60,064 bases of DNA from Acetobacteraceae bacterium (GTDB taxonomy: Bacteria > Pseudomonadota > Alphaproteobacteria > Acetobacterales > Acetobacteraceae): the NCBI GenBank assembly GCA_009693865.1, contig SHWL01000010.1, positions 1 to 60,064 of the forward strand, read 5' to 3'. Under the pieces are notes generated by a model. That model was not told where the DNA came from. It worked only from the letters and a program-made list of their open reading frames with translations, and made no database searches. A program made the translations under genes and the position numbers. Each line of letters opens with the position of its first letter. Position 1 is the stretch's first letter. Of this stretch, positions 7,626 to 16,067 are shown piece by piece.

Positions 7626-9014
7626 TCAGGCAGATGCCGCCCAGACCGTTTGCCACGCGGCGAATTCGGACGGCCGGATCTGGTAGCGGGCAAAGTTTCC
7701 TTCATGCATGCTTATCAACTCGTATTCCACGACCTCGATGAAACGCGGTTGGTCCTCGCGCGCGATCTTCTCCCTTGCCCAGGCCGCGATGCGTGCCGCG
7801 GCGTCCTTACGACGCAAGCCCCCGCGAATGAGTTCGCCAACGATCTCGCGCAATTCCGAGCGATAACGTAGCCGAAACGGATCGGGTTCCCCCAGCGATT
7901 GCCGAACCGCGCCATGGCGCGCGGCCGACCGTTCATAGGCCCAGATGAAGACGTCCTTCAGCAGGTCGACCCTTCTCATTTCATACACGCCGAGCACCGC
8001 ATCCGTGTAGGTTCGGTGAGGAACATCCGTGAATGAGAGTGGCGAAAAATTGCCTTTGATCAATGGAATATTGGCAGCGAGACGCGACACGCGTTTGTTC
8101 ACGTCGTCGAAGGGCTGCAAATAGGGCATTTGCACCATGGCGAAGAAGGCTTGTTCGAACGGATCCCGGATCGCGGCGGCAGTCGCGAGAATCTGGTCAA
8201 AATATTCCTCAATGAGCTGTGGCACTTCAAGGGGCAGAAAGACCGACCCCTCGATCCCAACCGCGATATAACGAAGTCTTCCGGCCGCGGCGGGATCGGC
8301 CAGAAGGTTGTTGGCGAGCAGCGCGTGGAGATTGAGGATCGTGTAACGATTGAAGCCGACCTCTTCAGCGGCGTTGACGAGAAATTCGATCGCGTCTTTG
8401 TGATTGAGGATCATCTGAGCTTCGAGCTGGCCATGCCCGTCCGCTTCCTCGCCAAGTTCGATCAGCCGCCTGGTGTCGAGCAGCGAGTAGGTATTGCCCT
8501 CAAGCCGGCTCGAGTTCCAGGAAAGGTCGATCAGAAGCCGGCTCAGGATTTGTTTCGCGTAAGTGCCGGCGGGCTGTCCGGCGATCCTGGGGCGGCCGAT
8601 TTCAACGAGGTGTGCGCGTTCCGTTCTGGAAAGGTAAGCACTGACGTTGGGGCGATAGAGGTCGAGGAAGCCGCGGTCATAGCCAACCGGCGCGCGTGCT
8701 TCGAGCGGCCCTTGAACATAATCGCGGATGGAAATCCCGGATGGTGACAGCGGCACCGTGGGTTCGTCGTCCGTGGAAGGGACCGCATCCTCACGCGACC
8801 GGCCGGCCGGGAGATGGTATTTGGTCGAGCGGCCATTCCCCACTTTGAAGACGCGGCCACGGCCCGCGAGATATTTGATGCGGTGCTGTAGCGTGCGGAG
8901 GGGTATTGGCCGCGCCAGGGCATCCAGAATTACCAGCGCCGAAGCACCGCCCGAAAAGCGGCCGATGGCCTGTTCGACCGCTGCCAGATCGGTGTCCGAG
9001 ACCTGCTTCGCCAT
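7626..9014 (-). CDS. Fic-fold protein with N-terminal winged helix and degenerate catalytic motif
   Basis: A 462-residue protein. Residues 11-70 look like a winged-helix DNA-binding domain. Residues 165-175 carry the class II inhibitory motif (Ser168, Glu172-Gly-Asn), and the Fic core follows at about 225-345. The catalytic motif, normally HPFxDGNGRxxR, reads QPFDDVNKRVSR at 300-311: the transfer-catalysing His is Gln and both glycines are lost, so AMP transfer is not expected by the known mechanism. Such variants may act as transcription factors. I chose ATG 9014 because the winged-helix similarity starts there and a 39-bp perfect hairpin lies one base upstream, a likely self-control site. 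The gene is monocistronic. Confidence 0.8.
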   Translation of the reverse strand: MAKQVSDTDLAAVEQAIGRFSGGASALVILDALARPIPLRTLQHRIKYLAGRGRVFKVGNGRSTKYHLPAGRSREDAVPSTDDEPTVPLSPSGISIRDYVQGPLEARAPVGYDRGFLDLYRPNVSAYLSRTERAHLVEIGRPRIAGQPAGTYAKQILSRLLIDLSWNSSRLEGNTYSLLDTRRLIELGEEADGHGQLEAQMILNHKDAIEFLVNAAEEVGFNRYTILNLHALLANNLLADPAAAGRLRYIAVGIEGSVFLPLEVPQLIEEYFDQILATAAAIRDPFEQAFFAMVQMPYLQPFDDVNKRVSRLAANIPLIKGNFSPLSFTDVPHRTYTDAVLGVYEMRRVDLLKDVFIWAYERSAARHGAVRQSLGEPDPFRLRYRSELREIVGELIRGGLRRKDAAARIAAWAREKIAREDQPRFIEVVEYELISMHEGNFARYQIRPSEFAAWQTVWAASA

Positions 9015-9015
9015 G

Positions 9016-9054
9016 ACCCATGATTGCGCGTAATTTCTACGCGCAATCATGGGT
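9016..9054. promoter_or_regulatory. Perfect 17-bp-stem inverted repeat at the fic-like start codon
   Basis: ACCCATGATTGCGCGTA (9016-9032) is the exact reverse complement of 9038-9054 across a 5-nt loop. It ends one base upstream of the ATG of the minus-strand winged-helix/Fic gene, covering the ribosome-binding region. A further half-site TGCGCGTAG lies at 9095-9103. This fits an autoregulatory operator, an RNA hairpin that hides the start, or both. Confidence 0.65.
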
Positions 9055-9209
9055 CGTTTTCGCGCAACTATCAAGCCCTTCGCGCCACGAAAGCTGCGCG
9101 TAGAGGAGGGCTGGGACCCAAGCCCAGGCCTCCAGGTTCACCCCACCTTGCCCCGATCCAACGCCCTTGCCACCCTGTCCATCAATCCAACCCTCCTGAG
9201 GAACGCCCC

Positions 9210-9956
9210 ATGCAAATCGACCTTACCGGCAAGCGCGCCATCATCTGCGGCGGCAGCCGTGGCATCGGCAAGGCCATCGCCCTCGGCTTCGCCGCCTGTG
9301 GAGGCGACGTCTCCATCTGCGCCCGAGACCCGGTCACTCTGGAGGAAGCCCGCGCCGAGATCGCCAGACACGGCCACAAATCCCATGCCGCCAGCGCCGA
9401 CCTGTCCAAAAGCGATGCCGTCCGGACCTACGTTCGAGCCGCCATCGATGCTTTGGGCGGCTGCGATTTCCTGGTGAACAACGCCTCGGCGTTTGGGTCC
9501 TCGGACGACGACAAGGGCTGGACCGAAAGCCTTGCCATCGACATGCTGTCCATCGTCCACGCGACGCAGGAGGCCCTTCCGGAGTTGAAAGCCTCGCAAG
9601 GCAGCGTGCTGAACATTTCCTCGATCGCCGCGTTGCACCCGGCGGGCCGTCAGCCGCCTTATGGCGCGATCAAGGCCGCGGTCATTCACTACACGACGAC
9701 CCAGGCCGCGCTGTATGCCCGCGACAAAATCCGCGTGAACTGCATCGCCCCCGGCTCAATCGAATTCCCCGGCGGCGTCTGGGACCGGCGCAAGAGCGAC
9801 AACCCCCGGCTGTACAACGCGACCCTCGCCTCGATCCCCTTCGGCCGCATGGGCCACCCCGAGGAAATCGCCAATGTCGCGCTTTTCCTGGCCTCGCCTT
9901 TGGCCTCCTGGGTCACCGGTCAGGCCATCGCGGTGGCGGGCGCCCAGGGGCTGTAA
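9210..9956 (+). CDS. SDR family oxidoreductase (3-oxoacyl-ACP reductase-like)
   Basis: A 248-residue classical short-chain dehydrogenase. The NAD(P)-binding glycine motif GGSRGIG is at residues 14-20, followed by LVNNAS, the catalytic Ser in NISSIAAL, the YGAIK pair (YxxxK), and a C-terminal WVTGQAIAVAGAQGL typical of FabG-like enzymes. It reduces a keto group or oxidises an alcohol; the substrate is unknown. The start at ATG 9210 follows GAGGA at a good distance. It is divergent from the fic-like gene, and the decayed ATPase gene lies just downstream. Confidence 0.9.
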   Translation: MQIDLTGKRAIICGGSRGIGKAIALGFAACGGDVSICARDPVTLEEARAEIARHGHKSHAASADLSKSDAVRTYVRAAIDALGGCDFLVNNASAFGSSDDDKGWTESLAIDMLSIVHATQEALPELKASQGSVLNISSIAALHPAGRQPPYGAIKAAVIHYTTTQAALYARDKIRVNCIAPGSIEFPGGVWDRRKSDNPRLYNATLASIPFGRMGHPEEIANVALFLASPLASWVTGQAIAVAGAQGL

Positions 9957-10016
9957 TCCCTGGGCGACGGCCTGATCTGCCAACCGCCCAAAGCGGTGCG
10001 CGAAAAGGAAGCGATC

Positions 10017-11048
10017 ATGGGCGTGAACAGCGAACCGGACCCGGATGACATCTGGAAGGTTCCCGCCTCCCGCCTGCTTGAACAGCTGGGAACGACCCAG
10101 TCGGGCCTCACCTCCGCCGAGGCGAAGAAGCGCCTGTTCGCGCACGGCCCGAACGACGCCGCGACGGTGAAAAGGGCGCCATTGTAGCTGCAATTCCTGT
10201 CGCGCTTCGGGAATCCGCTCGTCATCGTCCTGCTCGTCGCGAGCGGCCTGTCCGCCGCCACCGGCGACGCCGCCAGCTTCGTCATCGTGATGTCCATCGT
10301 CACGATCAGCACGACCCTGGATTTCGTCCAGGAGACCCGCGCCCAGAACGCGGTGGAGGCGCTACGCCGCTCGGTCGCCGTTCAGGCAACGGTACGGCGC
10401 GATGGCGTGATCGCGACCCTGCCCATCGACCAACTCGTCCCCGGCGACATCGTGGAATTGATCGCCGGCGACCTGGTACCCGCGGATTCCCGGTTGCTCG
10501 AAAGCCGCAACCTGTTTGTTAACCAGGCGTTGCTCACGGGCGAGCCGTACCCCGCGGAGAAGGCGGCGGGCGATCACGCCTCGGGCGCCGGGAATCCGGC
10601 CGGCGCATCCAACGCCGTGTTCGCGGGAACCTCGGTGATCAGCGGGACCGCGACGATCGCGGTGTGCCGCACCGGCGCGCGGACGGCGTTGGGGCATCTG
10701 GCGGCCAGCCTCGCGGAAAAGCCGCCGGCCACGGCCTTCGCGATGGGCGTGCGCCGCTTCGGCATGCTGATCATGCGCCTGACATTCCCGCGCCGCACGC
10801 CGCGGATGTCGGGATTTCCGTCGATGGCGCCGCCGATGTCGCGCGAGCCGCCGCCGATCTGATCCTGCTGGAGCACGATCTGCCGGTCGTGCGGGAAGCC
10901 GTGGCGCACGGCCGCCGTTGGCCGTTGGTTCGGCTTTGTGACGCCACCGCCGTTGTTCTTCGTTTTTCTGATCGGAGCGACACTGGCCTATCTGGCGTTG
11001 GTTGAAGTCACCAAGGGCATATTCTACCGCCTCTGGCACGGGCGTTGA
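10017..11048 (+). pseudogene. Mg2+-type P-type ATPase remnant (mgtA-like)
   Basis: Scattered in-order pieces of a P3-type ATPase. An N-terminal cytoplasmic region is followed by an in-frame TAG at 10185-10187. The same frame then continues through the first membrane helices, a TLDFVQETRAQNAVEALR segment and the actuator motif LLTGEPYPAEK. After RRFGMLIMRLT the frame breaks and jumps to HAADVGISVDGAADVAR, so the phosphorylation loop (DKTGT) and nucleotide domain are deleted. A further jump joins GRR to the final helix, read in another frame as GFVTPPPLFFVFLIGATLAY, ending at TGA 11046. With one stop, two deletions and frameshifts it cannot make a pump. An intact family member would be about 850-900 residues. 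Confidence 0.88.
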
Positions 11049-11051
11049 GCG

Positions 11052-11771
11052 TTATCCAAACGTCCGCACCAGTCCGCCTGCCACCAGCCGCCAGCCATCC
11101 ACGGTGGCGAAAAAGATCAGCTTGAACGGCAGCGACACCACGTTCGGCGGTAGCATCATCATGCCAAGACTCATCAATACGCTGGCGACGACCATGTCGA
11201 TGACGAGGAAGGGCAGGAACAGCAGGAACCCCATCTCAAACGCGCGGCGTAGTTCGCCCACCATGAACGCTGGCATGACGATCCGCCAGGAGGTTTCCTC
11301 AGGCGTGACATGGGCCAACGACTGAAAAAAAGCCAGGTCGGCACTTCGAATATTGTGAAGCATGAAGGCGTGGAACGGTTCGGCGGCGGCTTTCAGGCCG
11401 TCGATCTCACTGATCTTGTTGTCCATCATCGGTGCGATTCCGGCGGTCCAGGCCTGCTCGAACACCGGCTGCATCACGAACCATGTCAGAAACAACGCCA
11501 ACCCGATCAACACCGTATTCGGCGGCACTCCCTGGGCGCCCAACGCCGAGCGAAGCAATGACAGCACCATGACGATGCGCGTGAACGCGGTGGCCATGAC
11601 GAGCAGGCTTGGTGCCAGCGACAGCACCGTGATCAGCGCTGTCAATTGCACCAGGCGAGCGGTCGCGCCCGCCTGACCGGCCGTGCCCAGGTCGATGGCG
11701 ACGGATTGTGCCTGAACCGCCGCCGGGAGCAATGGCAGCAGCCACAGCAAATGCCTCCATTGGCGGATCAT
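11052..11771 (-). CDS. fliP: Flagellar type III export apparatus protein FliP
   Basis: A 239-residue inner-membrane protein. It has an N-terminal signal peptide ending near AVQAQS, then TM segments with the conserved FTRIVMVLSLLRSALG and PPNTVLIGLALFLTWFVM. The C-terminal part contains MPAFMVGELRRAFEMGFLLF and LGMMMLPPNVVSLPFKL. FliP, FliQ and FliR form the export gate core that secretes rod, hook and filament subunits. Its ATG overlaps the fliO stop (ATGA). fliOP run opposite to flgB-fliE-fliQR-flhB. Length and motifs are full. Confidence 0.97.
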   Translation of the reverse strand: MIRQWRHLLWLLPLLPAAVQAQSVAIDLGTAGQAGATARLVQLTALITVLSLAPSLLVMATAFTRIVMVLSLLRSALGAQGVPPNTVLIGLALFLTWFVMQPVFEQAWTAGIAPMMDNKISEIDGLKAAAEPFHAFMLHNIRSADLAFFQSLAHVTPEETSWRIVMPAFMVGELRRAFEMGFLLFLPFLVIDMVVASVLMSLGMMMLPPNVVSLPFKLIFFATVDGWRLVAGGLVRTFG

Positions 11772-12037
11772 GGCGGCGTTGGCGGGTCAAGCCAGCCGAC
11801 CACAAGGTCGGTTTCGCCCCCTGTCAGCAACAGCACCGCCCGGTTGCCGTGGCGGACCAGATACAGACGCCGGCGCGAGTCGAGGGCAAGCGTTTCCGTC
11901 AACACCAGAGTCCGTCCGGACGCCGGCGGCCGAAGCAAGGACGTGTGCCGCATCGCGCGCCCAAGCAGCAGAATCACGCCCAGAATTCCGGCCAGCGCGA
12001 GGGCCGCCGTCAACAGCGTGGTGAAGCTTTCAATCAT
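11768..12037 (-). CDS. fliO: Flagellar biosynthesis protein FliO
   Basis: An 89-residue protein with one N-terminal membrane helix (residues 5-27) and a cytoplasmic part containing RTLVLTETLALDSRRRLYLV, the usual FliO domain that ends in a short tail. FliO helps assemble the FliP ring of the flagellar export gate. It is short and poorly conserved, so the call rests mainly on the 4-bp coupling to fliP and the domain pattern. ATG 12037 was chosen; the open frame extends upstream but without FliO character. Confidence 0.88.
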   Translation of the reverse strand: MIESFTTLLTAALALAGILGVILLLGRAMRHTSLLRPPASGRTLVLTETLALDSRRRLYLVRHGNRAVLLLTGGETDLVVGWLDPPTPP

Positions 12038-12127
12038 GCGCGCCGCGGCGAGATCGGGCAGCGCGTGACTCGCCCGAGGACATGACCGCGCCGGATAAAG
12101 GCCGTCCTGGCCAGTATTCTCCAAATC

Positions 12128-12204
12128 GTCATGGCCCGGCTCGTCCGGGCCACCCGTCGCGGCACTGTACTGGAACAGGTGGCCCGGACGAGCCGGGCCA
12201 TGAC
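12128..12204. repeat. Intergenic 77-bp palindromic element, copy 2
   Basis: Arms 12128-12154 and 12178-12204 are perfect 27-bp reverse complements around a 23-bp centre with GGCACTGTACTGGAACA. It sits in the 345-bp divergent region between fliO and flgB, which otherwise shows no gene. Arm bases differ from copy 1 but remain fully paired. Confidence 0.9.
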
Positions 12205-12382
12205 GGCGGACGGGTGGCCCGATCCAACCAGATCGGAAACTGTTTTGGCAAAGACAATACGATGACCGGCATTCCTTTTTGGAATTCGCGCGAGCGCGGG
12301 CCTCATCGGACCCCGTAAACATCACCAAACGATGAATGGCCGCCTTAACCGTTCGTTCACCTTCCGCGTTCAGGGTCCGGCC

Positions 12383-12775
12383 ATGCCGCTTCTCCAAACG
12401 GACCTCTTCACGACTGCGGAACGCCGCCTCGCCTGGACGAGCGAGCGTCAGGCGGTGCTGGCCCGCAACATCGCCAATCTGGACACGCCCGGTTTCCAGG
12501 CAGCGGACTCAAGAGCATTTCAACAGGTCCTCAGTGGCGCGGCCGGGGTCCAGCCGGTGCGCACCAATACCAATCACCTGACGGGGACAGTCGATCCAGG
12601 CATGGCCGTGCGCGCGAACAAGGATCCCACGATCCGGACGGTGGACAAGAATGGCGTGCGGCTGGAGGAACAACTGATGAAAGTCGCCGGAACGGAAACC
12701 ATCCATTCGACGGTCACCGCGATCTATAAAAAGTACATGTCGATGTTTGGCATCGCGCTCGGACGGCCGGTGTAG
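12383..12775 (+). CDS. flgB: Flagellar basal-body rod protein FlgB
   Basis: A 130-residue proximal rod subunit, secreted by the flagellar export gate. The rod-protein N-terminal segment LARNIANLDTPGFQAAD is present, and the C-terminal helix carries the repeated Thr/Ala pattern of the family. Length is typical. I chose ATG 12383, where FlgB similarity begins, over an upstream in-frame ATG at 12332. It heads flgB-flgC-fliE, and flgC follows after 2 bp. The promoter should lie in the fliO-flgB gap, but no clear sigma-54 or sigma-28 box was found. Confidence 0.95.
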   Translation: MPLLQTDLFTTAERRLAWTSERQAVLARNIANLDTPGFQAADSRAFQQVLSGAAGVQPVRTNTNHLTGTVDPGMAVRANKDPTIRTVDKNGVRLEEQLMKVAGTETIHSTVTAIYKKYMSMFGIALGRPV

Positions 12776-12777
12776 CC

Positions 12778-13191
12778 ATGGGCGCCGATCTCACCAGCTC
12801 GTTACGGGTGTCCGCCAGCGGCATGGATGCGCAGACCGCGCGAATCAGGGTCATCGCGGAAAATCTGGCGAACCAGAACACCACCGGGCCGGGTCCGGGG
12901 TCGGAGGCTTATCGCCGCCGGACGATTTCGTTTCAGAACCGCATGGACAAGGCCGCTGGCGTGGAGACCGTCAGTGTCCGCAAGGTCGATCGCGATAAAA
13001 GCGAGCAGCCGCTGCGTTACGATCCCGGGAATCCCGCCGCCGACAAGAACGGCTATGTGAAGATGCCGAACGTGAACAGCTTCATCGAGCTGATGGACAT
13101 GCGTGCCGCCGAGCAATCCTACAGCGCCAATCTGAATGTCGCCGCCGCGACCCGGACCATGCTCAACCGCACATTGGATTTGCTGAAATGA
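12778..13191 (+). CDS. flgC: Flagellar basal-body rod protein FlgC
   Basis: A 137-residue rod subunit. The N-terminal SLRVSASGMDAQTARIRVIA with AENLANQNT is the flagellar rod signature, and the C-terminal VNSFIELMDMRAAEQSYSAN is the FlgC hallmark. It polymerises with FlgB and FlgF into the proximal rod in the periplasm. It starts 2 bp after flgB and overlaps fliE by 4 bp, so the three are co-translated. Full length. Confidence 0.96.
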   Translation: MGADLTSSLRVSASGMDAQTARIRVIAENLANQNTTGPGPGSEAYRRRTISFQNRMDKAAGVETVSVRKVDRDKSEQPLRYDPGNPAADKNGYVKMPNVNSFIELMDMRAAEQSYSANLNVAAATRTMLNRTLDLLK

Positions 13192-13484
13192 CCAGCCCGG
13201 TCTCCGGCATTCCGACCATCCGCATCACCCCGCCAACCGGCGCATCCCCCACGACGCCTGGCCAAAACGCGGATTTCGGCGCCGTCCTGCGCTCCGCGGT
13301 TGAAACCGCCGTCGATACCGGCCGCGAGGCGGAGACACAGTCGATGCGCGCCATCACCCAAGGCGGCAACGTAACCGAGGTCGCGACCGCGTTATCCCGC
13401 GCCGAGTTGACGCTGCAAACCGCCACGGCCGTCCGCGATCGCATGCTGCAGGCCTATCAGGACATCATGAAAATCCAGATTTAG
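13188..13484 (+). CDS. fliE: Flagellar hook-basal body complex protein FliE
   Basis: A 98-residue adaptor joining the MS ring and the rod. The C-terminal TALSRAELTLQTATAVRDRM and LQAYQDIMKIQI match the family, in which the last residues are almost invariant. The N-terminus is low-complexity Pro/Thr-rich, as is common. Its ATG lies within the flgC stop (4-bp overlap). A 469-bp non-coding stretch follows before fliQ, an unusually large gap for this cluster. Confidence 0.95.
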   Translation: MTSPVSGIPTIRITPPTGASPTTPGQNADFGAVLRSAVETAVDTGREAETQSMRAITQGGNVTEVATALSRAELTLQTATAVRDRMLQAYQDIMKIQI

Positions 13485-13600
13485 GAGAATGAGCGCGACG
13501 TGATACCAGCACGTCTAACAGTGCCCCTCGGCGTCACGGCCCGGTCGCGCCGCCCGGGCGTAAAATAACGTTCCAAAGCGCGAGGCCTCCACCTTTCAAC

Positions 13601-13711
13601 GTCATCCACGGGCTCGTCCCGTGGACCGGTCGTGGCACGGGGCCGCGGTTTGCAGGGCTTATTCACGGAGAAGGTGCCGCTTCCGGTCCCCGGGACGAGC
13701 CCGGGGATGAC
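13601..13711. repeat. Variant palindromic element with enlarged centre, copy 3
   Basis: Left arm 13601-13627 and right arm 13685-13711 resemble the 27-bp arms of the 77-bp family but differ from each other at a few bases, and the centre is 57 bp instead of 23. It appears to be a decayed or expanded member. The right arm runs into a 21-bp tandem repeat. Confidence 0.75.
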
Positions 13712-13754
13712 GACGAGAGAGACGGGGATGACGACGAGAGAGACGGGGATGACG
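13703..13754. repeat. 21-bp tandem repeat, about 2.5 copies
   Basis: GGGGATGACGACGAGAGAGA plus one C repeats at 13703, 13724 and (partial) 13745. It begins inside the right arm of the palindromic element and looks like slippage or duplication of its end. Confidence 0.85.
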
Positions 13755-13953
13755 TTTAAGGGCATGTGCGTCCGGACGATTGGCTTTAATTCAGCGCCGG
13801 CGCGAACGTACCGCCCCATCACGGGGACAGGAGGGATAGTACGTCAACCTTCGAGCGTTTTGGCACAACTTCATCCGAGCCCGCGCCAACCACCAAAATT
13901 GACGCCTTTCGCCCATCATAACTCCCCATGCGAACCGGCATTGGAAAAATTCC

Positions 13954-14226
13954 ATGAACGAGGCGGATATCGCCGAGCTGATGCGGGTGACCGGCATGGT
14001 CATCCTGACCTTGGCCGGCCCGTTGCTGGCCATCGCGCTGGCGATCGGACTGGTGATCGCGGTGCTTCAGGCGGTGACCCAGATCAACGAGGCGACCCTC
14101 GTCTTCATTCCCAAGTTGCTCGGGATCGGTGCCGTGCTCCTGTTCATGGGCGTCTCCATGTTCAGCTCGCTGGCCGACTTCACGCGGTTCCTGATCGACC
14201 GCATGGTCGCCTCGGGCGGATCGTGA
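13954..14226 (+). CDS. fliQ: Flagellar export gate protein FliQ
   Basis: A 90-residue protein with two membrane helices (about residues 12-37 and 50-72). The conserved core is LVIAVLQAVTQINEATLVFI, followed by PKLLGIG. It is one of the small subunits of the FliPQR export gate in the inner membrane. It overlaps fliR in a GTGA, indicating coupling. Length matches the family exactly. Confidence 0.95.
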   Translation: MNEADIAELMRVTGMVILTLAGPLLAIALAIGLVIAVLQAVTQINEATLVFIPKLLGIGAVLLFMGVSMFSSLADFTRFLIDRMVASGGS

Positions 14227-15005
14227 CCGGAATCCCGGGCCTCTCGGGGAACCTGATCCTCGATCACGCCTTCGGCCTGCTGCTGGTTCTCGCCCGGATC
14301 GGCGCCACGTTCGCCCTGATGCCCGGCCTCGGCGAGGCCACGGTGCCCATGGTCGTCAAAGCCGGAATGATCCTGACCCTGACCGTGCTGCTGCTGCCGG
14401 TCATCGAGCCCGCGCTACCACCCAGGCCCGTCACCGAACTGGCGCTGGCGCTCCTGGTGCTGACCGAGATGGCGAACGGCCTCTGGTTCGGCTGGCTGGC
14501 ACGGGTGTTGACCGCCAGCCTGCCGATGGCGGGCCAGCTCATCGCCGACTACACCGGGCTGTCCAACGTGTTGCTCCCCTCGCCGGAACTGGGCGCCCAA
14601 ACCTCGGTCGTCGCGCGCCTTTACGAGGTCGCGGTGCCCGCCCTGATCCTGTCGTCAGGCCTCTACATGCTGCCGTTGTCGGCTTTGGTGGGCTTCTACG
14701 GCCTGATCCCGCCGGGCACGCTGGCCTGGGTGCCGGACAGCACCGAGACGACCGTCGCCGTGGTTGCCGGAAGTTTCCTTCTGGCTCTCCGCCTCGCCGC
14801 CCCGTTTCTCCTGGCCGCGGTCGCCTGGAACGTCGCCATTGGCCTGATCGCCCGCCTCGTGCCCAGACTTCAGGTCTTCTTCGTCGCGCTGCCCGGTCAG
14901 ATCGGGTTGGGCCTGCTGCTTCTGGCGGTCCTGGCCGTACCCCTGATCATGGCCTGGATGGAGGCGATGCGGTCCGCTCTCGCCGAACTGCCGGGCGGGG
15001 GCTGA
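14223..15005 (+). CDS. fliR: Flagellar export gate protein FliR
   Basis: A 260-residue polytopic membrane protein of the export gate. It has multiple helices, the early ARIGATFALMPGLGEATVP and the conserved LTEMANGLWFGWLARV region, ending in a membrane helix. The start is GTG 14223, overlapping the fliQ stop; a longer open frame upstream has no similarity. flhB begins 6 bp downstream. The family is usually 250-265 residues, so it looks complete. Confidence 0.94.
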   Translation: MTGIPGLSGNLILDHAFGLLLVLARIGATFALMPGLGEATVPMVVKAGMILTLTVLLLPVIEPALPPRPVTELALALLVLTEMANGLWFGWLARVLTASLPMAGQLIADYTGLSNVLLPSPELGAQTSVVARLYEVAVPALILSSGLYMLPLSALVGFYGLIPPGTLAWVPDSTETTVAVVAGSFLLALRLAAPFLLAAVAWNVAIGLIARLVPRLQVFFVALPGQIGLGLLLLAVLAVPLIMAWMEAMRSALAELPGGG

Positions 15006-15011
15006 CCCGCC

Positions 15012-16067
15012 ATGTCCGGCCAGGCGGGCGACCAGGAGGACCGCACCGAGGCCCCGACGCCGCGGCGCCTGCAAAAGGCTCGCGAGGAAGGCGAGGTCCC
15101 CGTCTCGCGGGAGGTGGTGCTGCTGGCGGGCCTCGCCGCGATGACGTTGTCGTTCATGGTGATGGACGGCATGGCCGGCCGCGCTCTGGTTCGTTCCCTC
15201 TCGGTGATAATGGCGCAGACCAGGCTGGAACCTCTCGCGTTGTTTCGCGAGTCGGCGGAGGCGTTTCTCAGGGCCACCGCCCTCTTCGCCATCCCCGTCG
15301 CTCTCGGCGCGGCCGCCGTGACGCTGGCGCAGACCCGGTTCGCGTTACGCGCGAAAGCGCTGCGCCCCGATTTCGGACGATTATCGCCGCGCAAGGGCCT
15401 CAAACGCATGTTCGGCGCCGAGAGCCTGGTCGAAACCGCGAAATCCCTGGCCAAACTTCTGATCGTGGGTGGCGCCGCGTTCGAGGTTCTCCGCCGGGAA
15501 CTGCCGCGACTGGAAATCCTGCCATCCGCGCCCCTGACCGTCCTGCCGGAGCTTTTGGCGTCCGTCGTGATCCGCCTGCTGCTCGCCGCCACGGTGGCGC
15601 AGGTGGCGATCGCCGGAGCGGATTTGTTCTGGATGTGGCGGCAACACCAGCGGCAACTGCGCATGAGCCGCACGGACATCAAGGACGAGCAAAAGGAGAC
15701 CGACGGCGACCCCGCGATCAAGATGCGCATCCGTCGCATCCGCATGCGGCGCGCGCGGCAACGCATGCTGGCCGCGGTGCCGAAAGCGACCGTGGTCGTG
15801 ACGAATCCGACACATTACGCGGTCGCCTTGACCTACGATGGCGAGAAGAGCAACGTTCCAATCCTGGTCACGAAAGGTGTGGATTCAATGGCCACCCGGA
15901 TTCGGGAGGCCGCGACCAAGAGTGGGGTACCGATCGTGGCCAATCCGCCGCTCGCGCGCACCTTGCACCAATTACCGTTGAACGCGCGTATTCCGCCGGA
16001 GCTTTACAAGGCCGTCGCTGAACTGATCGCCTATGTCTGGCGCCTCAACGGGCGTCAACGGCCGTGA
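15012..16067 (+). CDS. flhB: Flagellar export switch protein FlhB
   Basis: A 351-residue protein with a charged N-terminus containing DRTEAPTPRRLQKAREEGEV, four membrane helices (to about residue 210) and a cytoplasmic domain with the autocleavage motif NPTH at 265-268. Cleavage after Asn switches secretion from rod/hook to filament substrates. It closes fliQ-fliR-flhB and overlaps the next gene, a hybrid kinase, by 4 bp (GTGA), so the kinase is probably in the same operon. Confidence 0.96.
   Translation: MSGQAGDQEDRTEAPTPRRLQKAREEGEVPVSREVVLLAGLAAMTLSFMVMDGMAGRALVRSLSVIMAQTRLEPLALFRESAEAFLRATALFAIPVALGAAAVTLAQTRFALRAKALRPDFGRLSPRKGLKRMFGAESLVETAKSLAKLLIVGGAAFEVLRRELPRLEILPSAPLTVLPELLASVVIRLLLAATVAQVAIAGADLFWMWRQHQRQLRMSRTDIKDEQKETDGDPAIKMRIRRIRMRRARQRMLAAVPKATVVVTNPTHYAVALTYDGEKSNVPILVTKGVDSMATRIREAATKSGVPIVANPPLARTLHQLPLNARIPPELYKAVAELIAYVWRLNGRQRP

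Larger units (their letters stand above)
13485..13953. other. 469-bp gap between fliE and fliQ
   Basis: No gene is supported here. It holds a variant of the palindromic element (13601-13711) and a short tandem repeat (13703-13754). The last 200 bp are less GC-rich and may hold the fliQRflhB promoter. A TGGCAC at 13861 lacks the matching downstream GC of a sigma-54 site. Confidence 0.6.

Noticed and set aside
7464-7871. 135-codon plus-strand frame in the gap before the fic-like gene
   Set aside because: Its second half is antisense to the fic-like gene, and the first half has no ribosome site or recognisable motif.
13861-13880. Sigma-54 promoter before fliQ (TGGCAC)
   Set aside because: The -24 element is present but there is no TTGC at the required distance.
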